Shown here: in pieces, positions 35,684 through 47,855 of the stretch | Numbering within the stretch: position 1 is the first letter of the stretch | Layout of the letters: each line of letters begins with the position of its first letter | Assembly: GCA_949357655.1 (NCBI GenBank) | Contig: CASHTG010000002.1 | Span: forward strand, 1,318,501 to 1,382,500 | Source: Parascedosporium putredinis | Lineage: Eukaryota > Ascomycota > Sordariomycetes > Microascales > Microascaceae | Direction of reading: 5' to 3' | DNA: 64,000 bases | Translations under genes and position numbers: made by a program | Notes under the pieces: model-generated | The model's input: only the letters and a program-made list of their open reading frames with translations | Database searches by the model: none | Told to the model about the DNA's origin: nothing

Positions 35684-38600
35684 TGCTGAGAATAGTTGGG
35701 TTGTGGGGAATTGTCTCGACCTAGTGGGAAGGAAACGCTGCAGGAGACCCGAGTCCCTTGGAAATTAATCCCGTGCTCCAAAAGCCCAGTGTATTTCGGG
35801 GCGCAAGTCTGGGAAAGGAAAGGCAAAAAGAAAGTAAGGCCAACCCGGATTTCAGGTTATGGTTGTAATGAGCCCAGATGACGGACAATATCCACGAGGT
35901 TCCGTCCTCCACGAGGTGAGAGGGATTGAGGTGCCTCTAATATGAACATTGAAGGGAGGAATAGGAAAAAAAAAAGAGAAAAACGAAGACCGGTGACGGA
36001 TACCCAAGGCCCATCGTCTTTTCTGTGCAGGGGCTCCACCATATCCCGGTTCTCGCAGCGAGTAAATTACAATGAAGGCCAGTGAGTGTACGTACAGGGT
36101 ATTCAGGGTGTACAAGCGTTGGCTCACTGGGCTGGCGCCCAGAACCAATTGGGCTGGTCTAAACCAAGAAAGGGTGCGCAAGGGAAAAGAGAGGCAAAAG
36201 AGAAGGAGGGAGGGGGGAGGGGTAGGCGGGAAGGGGAGTATGCCGAGGCGTGAACGGGAACGAACGAAAACAACATACTACATGTACATGTATGGAAGAA
36301 ACCCAACAATGCAAAGACAGATCTAATGGATCCATTGCATACATGTAAACCATACCCTTCAAATATGGAAGGGATCTTAAGCCGGGATGAGATGAATAGA
36401 CTCAAAACCTAACAACTCCTCTTGTTAAAGACATTGAAAAATCGAGAAGAGCAGCAAGCATCGACACAAGTGCGCAAAAATTGCTTGTCGAGCTGTTACA
36501 TGGCGTGGAGTCTGCCACGAACAAGATAAATCATGCGCAATGGTATTTGGGCCATCAAGGAACTGGCATGGTAATGGTGCACAATGGTTTTCGTAGCGCC
36601 TAGACTTCCATAAAACCCGACTAGAGATCCATTGATGTCACACAGATTGATTGTATTAGTGCTCGGCATTGTGGATACTAGTTTCTCATCCCGCACATTC
36701 GACGAATACTTGAATGTTTGCGCGGTCGGTGTCCGTAAATCGGCGGTGATCGTTGCTTGGAAGTGTGCCCAGAACAGTTTGGGTGCGATCTTGGTGGGTA
36801 TGTTGGTTAGAAAACATTGCTCTCTGACCTTGCCAATAAAATGCAGCGATCCTGGTTAGCTCGACCGCGCCGCCGCCCCCTGGCGCGCCAGGAGAGTTCT
36901 TGCCCGAAGTCCCCGGTATTCCTTGGTGTTTATTTCCCGCCCCTCCAAGTACAAGGTTTCCTCGATTCCCATCAGCTTCTAATTTCTTTGTTGACAGTAA
37001 GGACGCTCAGCTGGAAGACACAACCGATCAACCCCCCTCTTCGTTCTCCTGCTCTTTTCATGGGAGACCAAAGGTACATTCAACATGGGGGTAGGCGGTG
37101 TAACACTTCAGTCGGTTTAAAAATCAGATCGATTGATCGCTAACAGTGGGGTGGTCAGTCAGGTGGTGAAATTGTCTGGGGGAGGGGAAGAAAACAGCAA
37201 GGCACAACGGGGACTTGGCGCATTTGGTTTTATCTCATCTTATCTGATCATCAGATAAAATTGTTTCCCAAATTTGCTCAGCGCGCCACCGCGCCACCAT
37301 GCTTGTGCCCTGTCACATCGACCCGGCGGAGGTACAGTACACAATTTTCCCTTGTCTGTCAGTTTCTTCTCTTCCCCACTTGGGCAATTCCCTGTCGACC
37401 AACCGGTGTGGGACAACCCAGGACCGTGTTCTCTTCGTGTTTGCCGCCAAGCTTTGATTCGATATCACCTCGCTATTGCTAAATGTGTCGGTGGTTGACG
37501 CGGAGAATGGACGGTTTCGTTTTTGGCTCCAAGGTATTTGGTACCTGCGCAGTTGGTATCCTCAGTGGGAGGACGTGTATCTTGGACTTCTGGCACCGAG
37601 TCCGATCCGCTTTCGCGACCCTCCCACCCCACATCGAGTTCTCGTTCAAGCAGCTGATACAGCCACAAGAAATCCCACTTTTCCTTTTCGACCATACATC
37701 CATGGATCCATTGTACCTTCGCTCAACAGCCTTGCGATGTTCGAATTCTCCGCCATCTATGTAGGTAATACAAGTAAGACGTTCAGGACCAGCGAGCTAT
37801 CAATTCTGCATAATCACTCGGGTCTCGGTACGAACGGATACAAGTGCTTGGGCGCGCCTCTGCCTTGCATCCTGTGGCTTTGTGGAGCTCGAGACCAGCG
37901 CGCCTCCCGGCGAGGCCCCTCCTAGATTTTAGCCCTCGCACTTGATTCTGCTCATGCTCCCTCGTTGTGGGGGCACGATGTCCTGCAAGCCCCCGCACGA
38001 CATCAAGGGTGCTTTCGACTCTCGATGTCGATTTGACGCATCCATCCCATCCATTGACGGATCCACCTTTCCTCCACACAGGGGTACATTCGATGTGTGC
38101 GGCCAAGCTGCCAACCAGACCGTGGCAGCCCTTTGATTCCTCCCGCTCCCGTGCTCTGTGGCGGAAGCCGGCCTATCCTAGCCATTTCTAACCGAGGCAA
38201 CCAACAGGTTTCCACCTGGAAAGGCCACTGTCTGGTTTTAGCTCCTTGGATTGCTAACGCTATCCCCTGTTAGGAGGGTTGAATGCAGAGTCAGGCAACA
38301 AGACATATTATAGCATTGCCCAGTGTGGATTGTGATGGCCTGGCCAGCTCAGAGCAGCTCTTGGCCTGTACCGACAGTACCAATTTTTTCTTCTTCGGGC
38401 AGTCCCCGTCAACTGCGATGTCGGAGGCTTGAGGTGTTGCCTGACAACAGCTCCCTTGTCGAGTGTCCGCCGTCCTGGTTTTCGATCCGGACAGTTGTTT
38501 TCCCTGTCCTTGCCGTTCTGTACGAAGTGTTTCCGTACACTTTCGATCCTCCCCTCCCTCCTCACCCGTAATCGGTCACAAGAGAGAGCGGGCGACTTCC

Positions 38601-40168
38601 GCACTGATCTGCGTTCCTGAGTATTAATCGATATCCATCGACGGGAACCATAATTTGCACAACTGAAAGAGCGATACCTACCTCGGTGCATGTCCGATGA
38701 CATGTACTCAGAAGAGCTCTCAGGCGATGGGCCTCTAAATGTCCAAGATGCCCCCTAAAATCTCGGCTCCGAAGCCGAGCTGTCGATCCGGCGGGGCGCT
38801 TGATCCCAAATTGGTCCGTCATTGACACCGACCTTGCTGAGAGGGAGAGAGATTGATTCGACCCCCGTGGTCACTAGCGGAGCATCATAGGTGCGTGTAG
38901 TGGGATGACTGTGTAGGGGTGGTGGGGGTTGCATAGCCCTTCCCCTTGCTCGACCACTTTGAGCAGGAGAACCGCAGACAGCATCCAAAGCTACATGTAT
39001 GCGTCGATCAACCAACGTGATTGATTTGGTTCATTCACAGCTCCAATACGTAATTTTCAGCCGGCTCTTTTGCCGACCCGGAGTCAGTCAGGCATGGCAT
39101 GGACCTGGAAAGTTGGCTCGTGGCCTGACCCACCCGGTCTTGTGCACCAACCACCGTGACTGACCCTTGCCGCAAGAGCATATGGAAGCAGCCATAGATC
39201 AATCCCACCTTCCCGACTTTCTCTTGGAAGATTTTGTGATCAAATCCATTCTCTTGGTCGATATGTATGGGTCGATGTTCTTGTCCACCAGCCCGCCATG
39301 CCGCGAGTGCGTCGCTGGTGGCGGGCTTGTCGATTGGATGTCTTGCCCCGAGTTAGAATAGCTTCAGGAACGGTGGCTCTGTTCCTGAGCCTCGTCGCGC
39401 GCCATGTGGTTCGAAAGATCCACAAACCCTGTTTTTGCACCACAACACCTGTCAGCATCGTTCAGGAGCCATCCGGCGACCGGATCGGATCGCTAAGTCC
39501 CCGGATTCGATTAGTTAGGGAAAGGGGGTTTTTCGGGCTCTCCCTTTGATTTTTTTTTTTTTAACTTTATACACTTCGCCCAACACGTCCATTGATCTCT
39601 TTACTATTATTTTCGTCGAGATGCGTGACGTTGCTAATTTCAAAAGAGTTGTGCCCCCTCCTTTTTCCCTCCATGTACGAAGTACTACATCGATCAAGTA
39701 TGTATCCATTCCTCGAATGGATGTACGGGAAGCTAGGCGAGCACTAACAAAGCCACCGACAAAACACCCCTCCTCCCACACACACCCCAGGGTCCCCCTC
39801 CCGAAATGAGCAAGAGAATGCGACTTTATTTTGTCCCTCGCAGCCGATTCGGACGGGCACTAATACCGAGCCTTTGTCGTTCGTCTTCGAGGACCTTGCC
39901 CTGGACGCTTCTTGGCAGAGCTCCGGGCTAAGACCGATCACTGTGCCCCAGCCAGAGAATCCCTTTTATCCTCACGCTCCCGCTCGATGCACCCATCTAT
40001 TATTTCCTCGTGACTCCCTTCTTCTCACCTCAAAATCCCTCTCACCTCCCACACAAACCAGTTGGTATTTCGTACGTTGGAAACCCAGAGCATTATTATC
40101 TTTTGTTTATTCTTTTCATCATCTCTATTTTACCCCCTGCGCTGCTCTAGCCCCGTCCTTTCATCAAA
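35684..40168. other. 4.5 kb divergent intergenic region between siderophore transporter and CFEM genes
   Basis: No gene of recognisable family. It contains a paired iron-GATA element (37240-37258), TACATGTA palindromes (36279, 36285, 36340, 38992) and TGGATCCA words (36328, 37706). The CFEM-proximal end is pyrimidine-rich. Confidence 0.5.
37240..37258. promoter_or_regulatory. Palindromic double ATCAGATAA site (SreA/Sre1-type iron GATA element)
   Basis: TTATCTGAT, one C, then ATCAGATAA form a perfect 19-bp inverted repeat. ATCWGATAA is the established binding sequence of the fungal iron-responsive GATA repressors (SreA in Aspergillus, SRE in Neurospora, Sre1 in Histoplasma). It lies 1.56 kb upstream of the siderophore transporter start and 2.9 kb upstream of the divergent CFEM gene. 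The distance from the start codons is large, so function is inferred. Confidence 0.55.
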
Positions 40169-40867
40169 ATGAAGTTCTCCGCCTTGCTCCTTGGTGCTGC
40201 CAGCCTCGTCGCTGCGCAAAGGTCGCTGACTACTTCCCCGAGTGCTCAGTCGAGTGTCTCAAGGAGTCTGTTGCTGCTGCTTCCGATTGCGACTTTGAGG
40301 ATGCCTGGTGTGTTTGCGTTCAAGCCACCTACGAAGCCATCACCGGCCATGCCACGCCCTGTGTTATGACCAAGTGTGGTGCCGACAAGGCGATTAGTAC
40401 GTGACTCTTCCCTTTCTCGCCCCGATCTGTTTTTCTTCTTTTTTTTTCATGTTTTCTCTCGCATTTTGGTCGCCGTCGCGAGATCACGGCGGAAATAGAA
40501 AAAAAGATGAAGAGGAAGAATGAAGATTTTGTCAGCTTGCTCGATACAACTGCTAACCTAAACCTGATTGTGTGCAGTCGAGGTCCTTCCCGCTGCCATT
40601 CCATTCTGCGCCGATGCTTCCGCTAGCCACGATGCCTCCGAGGGATCGGCCCCCAAGACGGATGATTCCAACTCTTCCGCCACCGCAGCCCCGACTGCCG
40701 ATACCACCGATGCTCCCACTGGTGACTCAACCTCTCCTGGCGCAGCTCCTGCTGCTACTGAGACTGGTTCCTCCGGCTCCGGAAGCGGAGGCGACAGTGG
40801 TGCAGTGGGCCAGTCCGCCCCCGCCATCCTCGGCATGCTCCTCCTCGGCGCCGTGGCCGCCTTTTAA
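40169..40867 (+). CDS. CFEM-domain GPI-anchored surface protein
   Basis: CFEM proteins are extracellular eight-cysteine proteins; some bind haem or contribute to iron uptake, adhesion or virulence in other fungi. MKFSALLLGAASLVAAQ is a signal peptide. After a frame break at 40218-40220 (a lost A in an A-run) comes VADYFPECSVECLKESVAAASDCDFEDAWCVCVQ...TPCVMTKCGADKAI, and exon 2 supplies IEVLPAAIPFC, completing the eight cysteines. The acidic residue before the CxC pair, used for haem in known members, is present (DFEDAWCVC). A Ser/Thr/Pro/Gly-rich tail ends in a hydrophobic GPI signal (SAPAILGMLLLGAVAAF). Exons are 40169-40396 and 40578-40867; the 181-nt intron has GTACGT and GCAG. About 172 residues. 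It is divergent from the siderophore transporter. Confidence 0.88.
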
Positions 40868-41726
40868 GCAGCCCCCATCCGAGCGCACCGCGTCTGCCTT
40901 TGCATTTTCAACAGCTGATTGGATCTCGCCTTGGTCGCTTAATTGGTCCTCGTCGACTCGTTCCCGCATCTTCTGGCATGGAGAGTGATCCCGGGCCCTG
41001 GTAGTCGAATGTAATATCCTAGTTGCCCTCAGCGTGGCCATGTCTTGAGAGAGGTGACCTATGCACGGAGGCGCTGTAATACAATAGTGATACCTCAGAT
41101 CTAATGGTCTAACGCGTCGAAGTGTTGATGTGATCAGCTCCTCGCTCCGGCGTCAGGCACAACAAGTTTTTAATAGTCCCCAGTCCGTGATCTCAGTTTT
41201 GTTGGTAGGTAAGCGGCGTTGATCGTGTAATGTCGTCATATCGTGTTGGATTCACACAATCACGCGGTGGAATCTTGCATAAATTACCTTGAACATAATG
41301 GGATATCTTTAGAGCTGTAGGAAAGGATTATTCTGGAGGAGGATAAAGAAAAACGAGGCTATGACGAGCCAAACGAAGAAGGCAAAAAGACAAAAAGAAA
41401 AAAAAAAAAGGGGAGGAGACAAGAAATAAATCAAACTTGTTCGGAGACGCCCCTCCTAATAAAACGAAACCTTGATCCAAACGCCCGAACGCCACAATCT
41501 CGTTTCAATCCCAACGCAGTTACCAGCCCGTCAAAAGAATCAGATCGCCAGTCGGTTCGCATGTGTGCCCCCGTTTAGGTGTGCCGCCGTACGCATTTCG
41601 TGGTCTCATTATAGATGTGTTCTTCAGTTATGCCACTCATCTAATATCTTGTTGCTTGTCGGATCGCCCCTCGGATGCTTTGTCTGAGTTGCGGTCACAT
41701 CCCTTAATGTTATCTTGAGACGGCGG
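40868..41726. other. Convergent intergenic region
   Basis: 3' flanks of the CFEM (+) and DUF7053-like (-) genes. It includes an A-rich run near 41396-41410. No gene is visible. Confidence 0.5.
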
Positions 41727-42800
41727 TCAAGTCCTTACGTTCCGGTAATCCTGAGGGTTGTAGTTGTATTCGTATTGGCCTTTGCTTGGCTGGCCTTCGT
41801 CGGCCTCCTTATGAGACGAGAGCTCCGCTGTGACGCCTTGATGGTCTAACCCAGACGACGTAAAGCCGGCTTGGGGAGGTTGAAAAGAGCCGTCATAGGA
41901 GGGTTCGTGCCGGTGGCCCCACAAGGGGTTGACGCCTTGTGTCGATGCACGGGATATTCTAGATTGCTGCGAATCTCTGTTCGGGTGGTGCGAAAACCCT
42001 GGGGACATCTGCGGATGGTAATAGTCCCCGGGCATCTCCACTGGTGCCGCCTGCTGCGTGACTGAGTGGGCGGTTGACCCCGTCCTTTGATGGTAGAGCT
42101 GGGGGAGTGAGAGGCGGATGATGGCGCGAACCCAGGGAGGGGGACTTGATATTGGGTAGGAGCAAATCCTGGAGATCCAAGGTTGACGGTGTTGGACCTA
42201 TCATTGGGGTTGATGGTCTTGAGCTTGCCATCCTGAAACATAGCTTTGAGTACGCCCGCGTCGAGCAGCTCTGCTTTCTTAATGATGCGCTCGACCATCT
42301 TTTGGAGGCGGCCTTGAGTTGAGCCTTGACGAAGCTGACGACAGCAATGTTGCACCTGATCTCGATATCTTCGCGGAGGTAGAGGCCATCAGAGGGTACG
42401 CCGAGCTCCGACATGCCGATCTCGAGAGGCTCTGGAGGCTCCACTCCAGGCTGGTTTCCAGCGATGCGATACTTGTTCCGCAGCTCAATGCTCATTGGAG
42501 CGTAGATATGTGTCTGTAAACCCCAGGGCATATCGTGGAAGCAGCCGTTGAAGCTAATCTTGCCCGATCCCATCTTCCCCGTGCCTGGAATATACTGGAT
42601 GCGCTCGGTGATCTCATACCATGTCGAGTAAAATTCATCTGCAGCGGCATTGCGCGGTGCTGGGATCGGCTTGTGTCCAAGGACGAGGGGATTCAGCGTG
42701 ATGACCTCGCTGTGGCTATGAAGGATGTCAATCGCGAGCTGCCGGGGATGAAGCCCGGGATGGGGGTGATTGTAGTAAAGACTTCTTTCTTCCGAAGCAT
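41727..42800 (-). CDS. DUF7053-like protein of unknown function (three frame breaks)
   Basis: ATG at 42800 opens MLRKKEVFTTITPIPGFIP, continuing after a break at the G-run 42744-42747 as RQLAIDILHSHSEVITLNPLVLGHKPIPAPRNAAADEFYSTWYEITERIQYIPGTGKMGSGKISFNGCFHDMPWGLQTHIYAPMSIELRNKYRIAG. This START-like module is widespread in filamentous ascomycetes (I associate it with DUF7053) and has no assigned role. A helical stretch follows, ILREDIEIRCNIAVVSFVKAQLKAASK then MVERIIKKAELLDAGVLKAMFQDG, across a second break at 42300-42303. A disordered Pro/Gln/Tyr-rich tail (PVEMPGDYYHPQMSPGFSHHP) follows a third break at 42101-42105. The protein ends near NPQDYRN; a GTAAGG at that point could be a donor for a further exon, so the 3' end is uncertain. 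Confidence 0.7.
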
Positions 42801-44952
42801 GATTGCAAGGGTCGGCCAAGCTCAGGCTGCCAATGGCGGCCCAAATTATCGCTGGGTTATAGCTGAGAAGGGTAGCGAATAGGGTCGAAGGCCGGTGAGG
42901 AAGGCAACGTCGGTTTATTCGCGTGGTCAGGCTTGTAACGATGGTCGCTTTGCTAAGTGGTCTAGCAGGTGAAGTGGGCAGATGTCGCGAGGAGAATTTG
43001 ATATCGTCAAAACGGGAGGTGGTCGAGTGGTTCGGCGGTTTCAATCCAATATCTGCGCGAAGGCGTGCTCGAGGAGCGGATTTGGGACCTTATCGCAAGG
43101 CGAGAATTCGGGAGGAAATTTTTGTCTTGCCTCGGTTCATACAAACAAAATTGTTGGTTTTTTTATTTCCCTCTGTTCAATAATCAATAGATCGTCGGCG
43201 CTCTCGTCCTTGTTCGGTTTTGAGAGTGTGGATGGGACGGTGTTGGTTGCTTGTTCGATTCTCTCCCACAGCAAAAGGAAAAATGGGAGAATGTCAAGTG
43301 AGGGGGTGTTGAGGTCAAGTGGTGGCGGGGGACAGTGACATCCCTTTTCCAAAGGTAATCTGCGTGCGGCGACTAAAGGGACAGACTTGATCGATATGCC
43401 TGATTGAAGGGATGAGGAACAACCAAAGGCAACCTTTCAAAGCCCGCACGGTGACACAAGAGGAATTCCCGCCTTAATAGGCCATTCTTACGAGTAGCCG
43501 CGTGGAGGGAATACTTGTACAATTGATCAATGCTGACCCGGAACCCTGACTCTCCGTGTGGCCGTGCTTAGGCTAAGGGAGGCTCTGTTCGCTCTTGGCT
43601 GAAGCAAGAGCGAGTGGATTGCCAAGCCCATCAATCCTTCCTCACCTTCACAAGCCATTTCGCCAGGCCAAAATACTACATACATGTAGGCCAAGAGGGA
43701 ACAAAAATAACCATGAATGACGCGCTTCAATCAACGGGGGAAAAAGGAAGGGAAAGGAAAAAAGGAAAAAAAGCCAGTGAGGTGCGGGGTGTTTGTCAGG
43801 AATATTACCTGACAGTCGGGATTTGAACACTGGCGTGGGGCCCAATATGTTACAATGGTGTTCACCACATTAACTACACCGACATCAATGGCGTCCCCCA
43901 AAACCTAAAAACGAGCATGCCACAGCCAAGAAACAACATGAGATGTGGCAAGGCCTTGCCACGAGTTTTAGGAGGAACGAGACCTCGTAGAGACTTATCG
44001 CATCCTCTCCTTGGCGTCCTTCTCAAGTCATAGATTTTTCTAGGCATGCCTTGTCAATCAATCCCTTTGATTCATCAAAATTTCCACTTCCAAACATACC
44101 TGGAGGAAGGGTCAAGTGGGGATATCCATCCAATGGATCCATTGGATCCATCATTGATCTCCATCAATAAACAGCCAGCTGTCGTCTTTGGACCCTCTCT
44201 GGCCCTATGCCAGCCGCTAGTGCACTCGGACAATTCTGAACGATGGCTCGAGCATAACTCTAAAAATGGACCATGTGTTTAGAGGGAGTGGCGGAGCGAT
44301 TTCTTTGTGGGGGCTCGGGTGAGGGCTTCAATGTTTCTTGGACGAGCCGTCCGGTCCTTCCGCACGCCCTCATGGCCAGCCCACAACTGTCTGGGGAGGA
44401 AATTAACCGTGCCTTTGACCGGGTACAATCAACTGGTATGTCATTCTCAGGCATGACGCAAGTCAACATCAGATGGAGCCTCAGTCGTAAAGCAGAACCA
44501 GTAATCAACGCCGTTGAAATGGATCCATCGATGTTTTTCGGATGCCATGTCAGCCTTGATCTCACTGCATGCATATCCACTTATCGGTCTGTTCGAGTGA
44601 CTATGCTGGGCGAAACCAACAAATTGACTTTTCGTGAGATGCGATGTGTATTGTGAGAGCAAAATCTCCCTCTAGTGTACATGTAAGGCTACGAGCAAAA
44701 CCAACATCTATAAAGTTCATGCGTTCCATCATCCGGGACCAGGCTTTCCCCTTCCCGCCCTTAAATGTACATGTAGCAAAAATTAAAACGAAGTTCAGGC
44801 TCCAATGGTATGACATCCATTGTAATGACACTAATAATGAGGTCAAGATGGGGTTGCTCCAAGGGGTAACTAAAAATAAAAAATAAAACAAAACAAAATC
44901 CAGCACAATCCATTTCGAGTCGCGCTACCGGTTTAGAATCATCGATGCTGTG
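42801..44952. other. Intergenic region, no recognised gene
   Basis: Downstream of the ABC1-kinase gene and upstream of the DUF7053-like gene. It contains TACATGTA palindromes (43681, 44678, 44768) and a cluster of TGGATCCA words (44138-44160, 44519). A tRNA-like stretch at about 43800-43885 was considered and rejected. Confidence 0.45.
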
Positions 44953-47236
44953 TTAGACATTGGGGGAGAGAAGATCATATTTGACACATCGTTCAACCTA
45001 ATGCGAAAAAATTAGCCGAAAGGGTAAAGAGAAGGGGTGAAGAGAGACGACACAACCAAGGGCACTTGTTGACGATTGACTGGGCGGGCTCGACTTACAT
45101 CTTCAACGCTCGCTTGGAGGAAACGTCTCGTTTCAAGGCCCATCCAAATCAGAATCATTGAGAAATCACCCGACTTGGCCATCTTTGCACCACTCTGGGC
45201 GCTCAATTGCCGAAGAATGGGCAGTGAACTCCTCAACAAGTCTGCGTTGGGGTTCAGGTTTCTTCCAATGCCCTCAAGCAGCAAAATACTGATTACAACA
45301 TTCACGAAGTCTCCTCCAGACGCACGTGGTGATTTCTCACCATAGCTAGGACGCACTGGAGAATGTCTCCTAGCTTAATATTTCCCAGCGCTAACGTCCG
45401 TCCCTTGACGTCTAACACAAGGTGCTGCATCTTGAGCGCAAACACCTCCTTGTCGATTACGGCGTCGGGCTGCCTGCATCGCTCGCACATGAGATTTCCC
45501 GCCTTGTACCCATCAAACTCGGCCACGGCCCGAAAGAGATCAAGGAAATTTTGCCTGTTCGTATTATTAAGCTCTGTCACGAGGCCGGCATCGATGAAGA
45601 TGAGCTGTGGTCTGTAGCCCTCGCGCTCTAGCCGCTGAAGTTCGGCCCTCCACGATTCCGGGTCCTTATTCCGCAAATGTGGCTCTAGGCGCGATCTAAC
45701 AAGCTCCGTGGCGTCATTTGGTGGCTCAGTGATGGCGGGCGTTGGTTTCCAAAGTCGGGGATTTCTGGCTGCGCAGGTTGGTAGAAGCGCACCATGATGT
45801 TTCCAGGGTGTAGGTCTGCATGGACAAAATTGTCGAGAAGGAGCATTCGGAGAAACGCGTCGAGGCCTTCGTCGGCTATATCGGTACTAAAAACGCCACC
45901 GCCGTAGTCGAGGAAGGCGGAGAGGGGTATGCCATTGGCAAACTCTTCCACAAGCACATTACGGGTCGTCAATTCGGGATACGGATAAGGAAACCATGCG
46001 GTCGTGCGGTCTTTGAAGTGCTTTCGAAACCGGGCCAGGTTCGCCGCCTCTATCCGTAAGTCCAACTGGAGCTTCATCATATCCCCAAACTGGCCAACTT
46101 CGTCGGGCAAGGATAGCCATTCGATCGACGGGATGATGTCGAGAACACGTGCGAAAAACCCCATGATGCGCAGGTCCCGGCGCACTATCTTTTCAACCCT
46201 TGGATGCAGCACCTTGACAGCGACAGAGTGAGACGGCACCCTCTGCGGAGTCTGCTTGAGTATGTGTTGGACGTTGCGCACAACGTCCTGCCTAAGATTC
46301 CACGGCTCTCGTTCGAGGTCCGCATCACTCGGTATGGCGAGGTCGGGCCTCAGCTTCGCCTTGTATACCTGCGCAATGGCGCCGACGCCGAGGGGCCTTT
46401 CGTCGAACTCGGAAAATATATCTTCAAACTTTTGCCCGCCAAATGCCGCTTCGATAATTTTTCGAGTTTCGTGCATGGAGTGCGCCGGCGCGTGGGAGTG
46501 GAGCTTCGACATGACATCACACATCTGCGTAGGGAAGATATCGGTTCGGGAGGCCGCCCATTGCCCTAACTGGATGTCACGATCGCCATTAGAAACCGTC
46601 CAAGAAGGAAAGAAATAATAGAAGGGATATGTGTTTTTGGTGCCCAACACTTACTTTAATGAAGGCAGGGCCCGCCCATTCCATAGCCTGTACCAAAAAT
46701 GCATACCACCACAGAGCCCCAACCCGTTCATTGTCGCGATCCGATTGCTTCCTCCCAACCCACATCACAGGAACAGCGAGCAGGACGGGGACGAATATGA
46801 CCGTGAGGTGTAGAAATCGCGCGCCAGTGCATAGGGGCTCCCAAATATGAATGTCGATAAAGTAAAGGACTCGGTATAGTATTCGCGTTAGAGAGTTTGT
46901 TTGCTCTCTTCCCTTGGTGGTTTTCGACGCCTCTAACTCAGTGCGAGATGTTTCGAGGAGCCGTGCCTCCCAGGTTTTATCGGAATTATTGTCGCCATCC
47001 TCGCTGAGCTCAACGAAGGCAAGAGTTCCTAGGGCCGCTGCCCCAGAGGTTGACAAAAGAACGGTTGATACGCGATTGGGCCGTCGGAAATGTATCGTAG
47101 GGGGTCGACGGCTGGGTTGAAATTGTCTGTGATAGTTAGCTGAGCCACGAAAGGGTCGAAAGTAGCACGTCAGGCTTGTAGAGAAGGGTCGTATCCGGCC
47201 GGCGGAGCGATCAAAGAGACGCCATGCCGGTCCCAT
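44953..47236 (-). CDS. Mitochondrial ABC1/UbiB-family atypical kinase (ADCK2/Cqd1-like)
   Basis: ABC1 (UbiB/COQ8/ADCK) proteins are atypical kinases or ATPases tied to coenzyme Q biology. The basic, Ser/Arg-rich N-terminus (MGPAWRLFDRSAGRIRPFSTSL) suggests mitochondrial import, and LHLTVIFVPVLLAVPVMWVG is a membrane segment. Signature motifs: GPAFIKLGQWAASRTDIFP (KxGQ), FDERPLGVGAIAQVYKAKL (Ala-rich loop), VAVKVLHP (ATP-site Lys), HADLHPGNIMVRF (catalytic loop) and LIFIDAGLV (metal-binding DxG). The exon/intron plan is 47236-46655, 46569-45099 and 44997-44953; introns of 85 and 101 nt are GT/AG. The last exon adds VERCVKYDLLSPNV. Frame breaks occur at the A-run 45751-45753 and at 45313-45314. 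About 699 residues. The W-E-P...FLHL N-terminal region favours the ADCK2/Cqd1 branch over COQ8. Confidence 0.87.
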
Positions 47237-47855
47237 CTCGTGTTTCGGCCAGAATGGGTTTATTCTGTGGGAGAGGGAGTGTCCATTGAGCGTCGTTCGG
47301 TCCTTGACATTATTTTCAGCTCTAGGATACGGCTGCCAACGTCCCCAAAATGCATCGCATGATCAGTTCCAACTCTTCCTTTCAAGGCTTTTAGGGAATC
47401 CCACTTCCCCAATTACCTGTCGGTTGCGTCACGATCGGAAACTTGCGGGTCGAGCCCCCTTTGCAATTGCGTCGGCAAATCGCGGGTCATCCCCGGGTCA
47501 GCCTCGGCACACACTCCAATGTTTTTGTCCCCCATCTCAAATATCAACGCTTTCAACATCCACGGATTGACCATGAAGAGATCAATGACAAATTTAGAGG
47601 GCATACAGGACTTATACAGCAGGCAGCGCAAGCTCAAAATCTACAAATACCTTTCCTTCATATTCGTCGAGTATTAGTGGAAGTATTAGTGGAGAAATCC
47701 TAATGAATTATTTGACCCCAATTTGCGCGCCTTCCGAGCCATCCTTGTCTGCAAGGAATTCCTTGGTCAGATCAATCTGCTCAACAACCACCTCCCCTAT
47801 TCCCCCAATCCCCCAATGCAAACCGTGACCCCCATTCGAGCCCACCTTCAACACA
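47237..47855. other. Intergenic region
   Basis: 3' flank of the tyrosinase and promoter of the ABC1 kinase, which are in tandem on the minus strand. I see no gene. Confidence 0.5.

Noticed and set aside
43800..43885. tRNA-like stretch on the minus strand (GGTGTAGTT ... GTAACA ... GTTCAAATCCCGAC), resembling tRNA-Val(AAC)
   Set aside because: The T stem does not pair and the acceptor stem has several mismatches, so it is at best a degenerate tRNA relic.
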